Shown: positions 12,903-16,765 of the stretch, one piece after another
How the letters are laid out: each line of letters starts with the position of its first letter
Position numbering within the stretch: position 1 is the stretch's first letter
NCBI GenBank assembly: GCA_023231445.1
Contig: JALNVF010000068.1
Span: 1 to 16,765 of the forward strand
Reading direction: 5' to 3'
Source of the DNA: Treponema sp.
Lineage (GTDB): Bacteria > Spirochaetota > Spirochaetia > Treponematales > Treponemataceae
DNA length: 16,765 nt
The notes under the pieces: model-generated
Told to the model about the DNA's origin: nothing
Database searches by the model: none
The model's input: the letters and a program-made list of their open reading frames with translations, nothing else
Translations under genes and position numbers: made by a program

Positions 12903-14117
12903 TTATCTGCTTTTTCCAAGACAGATATTTATATCTGCAACGCAGCTTTTGTCAAGTTTCCCAATATCTGCCTGTTTCATAAGAAATTTTACTGCAGCTT
13001 CATGTGAAATCTCTTTTCGATACGGACGTGGTTCGGTAAGTGCCTGATAGATATCAAGGCATGCCATAAGACGCGCTTTATAAGAAAGTTCATCAGCCGT
13101 TTTTCCGAATGGATAGCCGGTTCCGTCAAGTTTTTCGTGATGATATGATGCCCATTCAGTAATCTGCTCAAATCCTTCTATTTTTCTCAGCATTTCCCAT
13201 GTGGCATAGGCATGAAACTGCATACGCTTATATTCCCCGTCAGTAAGTTTTGCAGGTTTTTCCAGAATATCGGTTTCGATGGCAAGTTTTCCGATATCAT
13301 GAAGTGCGCCTGCAAGATAAAATTCTGCCTGAGTTTCATCATCCCATCCGTAATATTGAGCCATACGCAGTGCTTTCTGTGAGATACCGATAGAGTGCGT
13401 ACTCGTAAATGTTGATTTGTAGTCTATTATTTTAGCAAATATTGCAGCGATACTGATTATCTGATTTTTTCCGTACACACAGTTTTTTTCCGGAAAAGCT
13501 GAATCAAGAAGCATCTCTGTATTTTCATTCTTTAATTTTAAGAAAATACCTTCACTAATACATGATGAAAAAAGAGTCACGATATCTTTGTCAAAGAATA
13601 TATTCTGATACTTCCGGATAAACGAAAGTATTTGACTTCCACTGCCGTCCCCGTATTTTTCAGGAGGGAATCCGATATCGACAAGATCTGCAAGATGTAT
13701 TATACGTGAATAAAGCGGAATATCTCCTGATGATTTGTTGAAAGGACCCTTACGGTCAGGGCGTTCATGATGATACAGAATTACTTCTTTTACGCGGGGA
13801 TAAAATGGCATGGAAGAAATATTGCGCTCTCCTATAGTACAATGGGAACCAAGTTTAGTCTGTTCAGGATGGATAAGAACGTTTATTCCCGCACTTTGCT
13901 CATTATGTATATATTCCGTAAGAGCATTATCATGAAGAAGAGCGCAGGCAGATAAATCAGCAAGGTCACTGTCTCCAATTCCAGCTTTTTTTCCGATAAC
14001 AGCCGACATATAGGCGACACGTTTAGCGTGATTATGTGTTGCACCGGTTATACTTCCTTCGACATAGTCAAGCGCTTCTGAAATAGCACATAAAAGTGAT
14101 TTAAAATTGATATTCAT
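12903..14117 (-). CDS. Tandem HD-GYP protein, cyclic-di-GMP phosphodiesterase-like
   Basis: A 404-residue soluble protein with two HD domains. The C-terminal one is a complete HD-GYP: His241, HDIG at 273-276, His302, HHEKLDGTGYP at 326-336 and Asp355; this family hydrolyses cyclic di-GMP. The N-terminal one keeps the metal-ligand pattern (His30, His62-Asp63, His92, His116-His117, Asp144), but its GYP position reads GPF (HHERPDRKGPF), so it may be regulatory or have altered specificity. There is no receiver or transmembrane domain. I start at ATG 14117, where the family-like sequence begins. A longer reading from ATG 14180 adds a Lys-rich 21-residue stretch overlapping a palindrome. Neither start has a visible ribosome site. 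It is divergent from an ECF transporter gene and may tie cyclic-di-GMP level to the motility genes nearby. Confidence 0.85.
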   Translation of the reverse strand: MNINFKSLLCAISEALDYVEGSITGATHNHAKRVAYMSAVIGKKAGIGDSDLADLSACALLHDNALTEYIHNEQSAGINVLIHPEQTKLGSHCTIGERNISSMPFYPRVKEVILYHHERPDRKGPFNKSSGDIPLYSRIIHLADLVDIGFPPEKYGDGSGSQILSFIRKYQNIFFDKDIVTLFSSCISEGIFLKLKNENTEMLLDSAFPEKNCVYGKNQIISIAAIFAKIIDYKSTFTSTHSIGISQKALRMAQYYGWDDETQAEFYLAGALHDIGKLAIETDILEKPAKLTDGEYKRMQFHAYATWEMLRKIEGFEQITEWASYHHEKLDGTGYPFGKTADELSYKARLMACLDIYQALTEPRPYRKEISHEAAVKFLMKQADIGKLDKSCVADINICLGKSR

Positions 14118-14164
14118 ATATATGATAAATATACTGCATTTTTCAGATTTTTTTTTCTCTTTTT

Positions 14165-14178
14165 GTTTTATATAAAAC
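14165..14178. repeat. Perfect AT-rich palindrome between divergent genes
   Basis: GTTTTATATAAAAC is a 14-bp perfect palindrome in the space between the HD-GYP and ECF genes. It could be a regulator site or hold -10-like sequences for both directions (TATATA). The AT-rich composition raises the chance of coincidence. Confidence 0.35.
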
Positions 14179-14222
14179 ATGATATAGTCATTTATTATGA
14201 AAGTAACAGGGGGGTATTATCT

Positions 14223-14879
14223 ATGGAAAAAACTTTATCACGCAACAGAAAACTTGCTCTTACGGGGGCACTGAGTGCGCTTGTCGTTGTACTGGGGCTT
14301 CCGCCGATGCATCTTGGTATGATTCCGCTTGGACCGAATGCATCAATAACTATTATGCATATTCCGGTTCTGCTTGCAGTTATGTTGATGAGCCTGTACA
14401 AAAAAAAGACAAATAAACCCGATATATCTGCTCTTATTTCAGGTGTTACCGTTGGTGCTGTATTTGGTATTTTCAGTCTGATTCTTGCAGCCATGATGCC
14501 GACTGGTGCGCTGGATCCGTTATTTATTAATCCGGGAGTGTCTGTTCTGCCTCGTATGTTACTCGGTATTGTCGTATGGATTTTATGGTATCTGCTTAAT
14601 CTGATTCCTCATATGCCAAAAACAGTTTCCGCTGTTATTGCAGGCTTTGTTTCTACACTGTTTCATACGTTTCTTGTAATTGGTGCTTTGTATATTTTTT
14701 CAGCAGCTCGAATTATGCAGGCGATGGGAGGAAAAGGGTATATAGCTCTTATGACGCTTCTTCTGCCGAATGCACTTCTTGAAGCTTCTGCAGCGGCTGT
14801 TGTCTGTGCTGCCGTTATAGGTTCGGTTACTGTCGCATCCGGGAAAAAATCAAAATTGTCGGAGGAATCCGGAGAATAA
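14223..14879 (+). CDS. ECF transporter S component (substrate-binding membrane subunit)
   Basis: A 218-residue integral membrane protein with about six hydrophobic segments (near residues 12-33, 45-60, 70-98, 109-128, 137-163 and 185-206). The N-terminal motif LALTGALSALVVVLG...IPLGPNASITIMHIPVLLAV is typical of the ECF_trnsprt S-component family, which captures vitamins or other micronutrients and works with the EcfA-EcfA'-EcfT module. No such module is adjacent, so it would be a group II component using a shared module elsewhere. Its substrate cannot be told from sequence. The start ATG 14223 is chosen because GGGGGG lies 8 nt upstream; an in-frame ATG at 14163 lacks a ribosome site. The tail is Lys/Ser/Glu-rich. 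A hairpin terminator follows. Confidence 0.82.
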   Translation: MEKTLSRNRKLALTGALSALVVVLGLPPMHLGMIPLGPNASITIMHIPVLLAVMLMSLYKKKTNKPDISALISGVTVGAVFGIFSLILAAMMPTGALDPLFINPGVSVLPRMLLGIVVWILWYLLNLIPHMPKTVSAVIAGFVSTLFHTFLVIGALYIFSAARIMQAMGGKGYIALMTLLLPNALLEASAAAVVCAAVIGSVTVASGKKSKLSEESGE

Positions 14880-14911
14880 TAATATTCTTTATAATGGCAT
14901 GCAGGTGCAAG

Positions 14912-14943
14912 TCCGGTTTTAATAAATAACCGGATTTAATTTA
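14912..14943 (+). terminator. Probable terminator of the ECF S-component gene
   Basis: TCCGGTT (14912-14918) and AACCGGA (14928-14934) form a 7-bp stem with a 9-nt AT-rich loop, followed by TTTAATTTAA. It lies 33 nt after the stop codon. Confidence 0.6.
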
Positions 14944-15003
14944 ATGAAAACAGTATTTTATATTGAAAATTTTTAAAGCAGCAGATTGTATCATAGAGCT
15001 GTT

Positions 15004-15021
15004 GTTCTGATATTTCAGAAC
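15004..15021 (+). repeat. Hairpin directly abutting the ribosome site of the secreted-protein gene
   Basis: GTTCTGA (15004-15010) and TCAGAAC (15015-15021) form a perfect 7-bp stem with a TATT loop. The AGGAGG ribosome site starts at the next base (15022). It could stabilise the mRNA, modulate ribosome access or be a protein-binding dyad. Confidence 0.5.
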
Positions 15022-15031
15022 AGGAGGTCAT

Positions 15032-15646
15032 ATGAATCATACAATTATAAAGAGAGGAATACTTGCTGTATGCAGTGCGGCAGTAATCAGTACTGCGTCG
15101 TTTGCTGCGCAGACAGAAGCAGCAGGTACACAGAAGTTCGGACTTGTAACAGGTATTTCTTATTCAATTACTGACAACAATGTTACGATAACTGCAGCGC
15201 TCGGTACTATGAAAGAGATGCCAAAACCTGATAAACAGGAACCGCCGAAACAGATTAAAGCGGACGATATGGTTACCCTTTCAGGGGAGACCGTTACTTT
15301 TACGCTTCCTGCAGACACGGCACTTAAGTTCGGCATGCCGCCGAAAAATGATTCCGACGACAAAGCTCTGCCTCCGCCGCCGAAAGACGATAAAAAGGCT
15401 GGGAAAGATTTTCCTGCGCTGACAGTAAAAAGTATTTTAGTCGACAATATTATTACGTTGCTTTATGATACGGACGGAAAAACGGTAACCGGTGTAGAGA
15501 CTGCCGTATTACCGGGATTCGGGATGATGAAGGAGAAAGGCCGCGGAGAAATGAAACGTCCGATGGATAAAGAAAACCGCAGGGATATGCCGTCGGGACG
15601 TCCCGATGATGACAGTCAGGGACCGGCAGATGATCCGCAGGACTGA
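15032..15646 (+). CDS. Secreted Pro/Lys/Asp-rich protein, DUF5666-like pattern, function unknown
   Basis: A 204-residue exported protein I do not recognise by name. Residues 1 to about 25-31 form a signal peptide (MNHTIIKRG, a hydrophobic core, then SFA-AQ or TEA-A cleavage). The mature part has a beta-rich GLVTGISYSITDNNVTITAALGTMK segment, a Pro/Lys linker (about 63-80), DMVTLSGETVTFTLPADTALKF (about 81-102), a second Pro/Asp/Lys linker, and TVKSILVDNIITLLYDTDGKTVTGVETAVL (about 130-160). This order resembles secreted proteins carrying DUF5666-like beta domains with GxITxxxGNTVTV...VGDxVTVxxDxDGxV, but the match is from memory. The tail (160-204) is a charged, disordered run rich in Met, Arg, Asp and Pro. 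The start is certain: AGGAGG is 4 nt upstream. It appears monocistronic between two terminators. Confidence 0.75.
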   Translation: MNHTIIKRGILAVCSAAVISTASFAAQTEAAGTQKFGLVTGISYSITDNNVTITAALGTMKEMPKPDKQEPPKQIKADDMVTLSGETVTFTLPADTALKFGMPPKNDSDDKALPPPPKDDKKAGKDFPALTVKSILVDNIITLLYDTDGKTVTGVETAVLPGFGMMKEKGRGEMKRPMDKENRRDMPSGRPDDDSQGPADDPQD

Positions 15647-15700
15647 TCAATTCTAAAGTAATTTTCTAACCCGCCGGTTTTACTCATACTGAACGAAATA

Positions 15701-15733
15701 AAAAAGGGACAGAAAGAATCTGTCCCTTTTTTT
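15701..15733. terminator. Strong bidirectional terminator
   Basis: A 13-bp stem (15701-15713 with 15719-15731; core GGGACAGA/TCTGTCCC), flanked by A and T runs, with an AAGAA loop. It is placed between the ends of the convergent secreted-protein and htpG genes and suits termination of both. Confidence 0.93.
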
Positions 15734-15747
15734 GAAAAAAGTTTTCC

Positions 15748-16765
15748 TTATTTACTCAGCAGACTGTTCATCCGTTTTACAAAATCTGCAGGATCCTTGA
15801 GTTCTTCTCCGCTTACAAGCAGCGCCTGATCAAGCAGCACTGTTGCAACATCAGCAATAAACGCTTTATCTTCACTGTCCCTGATTTTCAGAACGACAGG
15901 ATGATCGCCGTTTATTTCGAGAATCGGTTTTACGTCAGCCATACCGGACTGCCCCATGGCTTTCATCATGCGCTCCATCTGGAACGACGGGTCGTTTTCG
16001 TCAACGACAATGCATGACGGGCTGTCGGAAAGACGTTTGCTCAGTTTGACTTCCTTTACTTTGTCGCCGAGCGCTTCCTTGATTTTGTCTACGACAGGCT
16101 TAAATTCCTTTTCTTTCTTTTCGGCTTCTTCTTTATTTACACCCAGTTCCTCATCGCTTCCTGCACGGTTGACCGCTTTAAGCTCAAATTCCTTGTATTT
16201 GCCAAGGCCCGGAATAACAATGTCTGCAATATCGTTTGCAGCGATAAGCACTTCAAATCCTTTTTTCGCATACGCTTCAAGCAGCGGACTGTTGCGCAGG
16301 TTCTGTTCGTCAGTACCGGTGATATAATAAATCGATTTCTGGTCCGGTTTCATGCGCTGCACGTAGTCGGCAAGGCTTGTCCAGTTGTCAGTTCCCGTGC
16401 CGTTTTTATCAGTGCTCTTGAACCGGACGATTTCTGAAATTTCTTCGCGGTTTGCATAGTCGCCGTAAAGTCCCTCCAGCATAGGACGGTTAAATTCTGA
16501 AACAAACTTGTTCCATTTTTCAATAGATTTTTTCTCGTCAGCTGTTGGTTTTTCTGATTTCCGCGCTTTGTCCGCTTCTTCGCCCATTTTCTTAAATTCG
16601 CCGAGCAGTTTTTTTACCGACTGAGTCTTGATTGTTTCAAGAATGCGGTTCTGCTGCAGAATTTCGCGGCTTACGTTAAGAGGAAGATCTTCGCTGTCTA
16701 TGATACCGCGTACGAAGCGGAGATATGCCGGCAGCAGTTCACGGTCGTCGTCGGTGATGAAAACA
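15748..16765 (-). CDS. htpG: Molecular chaperone HtpG (Hsp90), middle and C-terminal domains; 5' part outside window
   Basis: Bacterial Hsp90, an ATP-driven dimeric chaperone of the cytoplasm. The frame is open to the window edge; 338 codons are visible, beginning VFITDDDRELLPAYLRFVRG and then DSEDLPLNVSREILQQNRIL, which is the hallmark of the Hsp90 middle domain, including the Arg-rich loop near the ATPase catalytic site. Then come the client-binding YYITG segment, a Lys/Glu-rich linker, and the C-terminal dimerisation domain with the RLSDSPSCIVV motif conserved in HtpG. It ends in a normal bacterial tail without the eukaryotic MEEVD. The N-terminal ATP-binding domain and promoter are outside the window. 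An internal ATG at 16587 is not the start, because the conserved upstream sequence is in frame. Confidence 0.95.
   Translation of the reverse strand, partial: VFITDDDRELLPAYLRFVRGIIDSEDLPLNVSREILQQNRILETIKTQSVKKLLGEFKKMGEEADKARKSEKPTADEKKSIEKWNKFVSEFNRPMLEGLYGDYANREEISEIVRFKSTDKNGTGTDNWTSLADYVQRMKPDQKSIYYITGTDEQNLRNSPLLEAYAKKGFEVLIAANDIADIVIPGLGKYKEFELKAVNRAGSDEELGVNKEEAEKKEKEFKPVVDKIKEALGDKVKEVKLSKRLSDSPSCIVVDENDPSFQMERMMKAMGQSGMADVKPILEINGDHPVVLKIRDSEDKAFIADVATVLLDQALLVSGEELKDPADFVKRMNSLLSK

Noticed and set aside
14163..14222. Longer ECF S-component reading from ATG 14163
   Set aside because: There is no ribosome site, while ATG 14223 has GGGGGG at 8 nt and begins the typical basic N-terminus before TM1.
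14896..14918. GGTGCAAGTCCGG resembling part of a cobalamin riboswitch or a tRNA T-arm
   Set aside because: No B12 box, acceptor stem or CCA-compatible fold lies around it, and it is downstream of a gene and forms part of a simple terminator.

Overview
The window reads as chromosomal DNA of a fermentative, motile, anaerobic bacterium. A treponeme-like spirochaete is my best guess. The hints are two methyl-accepting chemotaxis proteins with a CheW, a tandem HD-GYP protein, a FucO-type propanediol oxidoreductase, a moderate GC content and good GGAGG ribosome sites. No 16S or tRNA gene is present, so the assignment is inference. I see no mobile elements, CRISPR arrays or tRNA genes.

Layout, left to right. 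(1) Positions 1-1344, plus strand: the C-terminal part of a cytosine deaminase (codA) joined by a TAATG overlap to a COG1237-type metallo-beta-lactamase-fold hydrolase. (2) 1376-3993, minus strand: a DapB-like reductase with a TTG start, followed by an MsbA-like ABC exporter. (3) 4204-5996, plus strand: a DhaS-like TetR regulator, then fucO, each preceded by an inverted repeat that could be its operator. (4) 6078-12642, minus strand: a chemotaxis and regulation block. In transcription order it holds a large hybrid regulator (MarR wHTH, two PAS-like domains, Crp/Fnr C-terminus), cheW, a 4HB-type MCP and a dCache-type MCP. (5) 12903-14117, minus strand: a tandem HD-GYP cyclic-di-GMP phosphodiesterase-like protein. 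It is divergent from (6) 14223-14879, plus strand: an ECF-transporter S component. (7) 15032-15646, plus strand: a secreted, Pro/Lys/Asp-rich protein of unknown function. (8) 15748-16765, minus strand: the C-terminal two thirds of HtpG (Hsp90), facing gene 7 across a strong bidirectional terminator.

The most interesting part is the hybrid regulator and its probable targets. Its last helix carries the ExxSR signature that in E. coli FNR reads TTGAT-N4-ATCAA. A perfect copy of that site lies upstream of cheW, and a one-mismatch copy lies upstream of the regulator gene. Over 43 aligned bases from the box to the -10 the two promoters are identical at 30 positions without gaps. Both have a -10-like hexamer at the 32-bp spacing of class II FNR promoters. 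This suggests a self-regulating, PAS-sensing switch that controls the adjacent cheW-mcp operon. The regulator also has a short in-frame leader ORF (six residues, then TAA) with the best ribosome site, which suggests either translational control or a damaged start.
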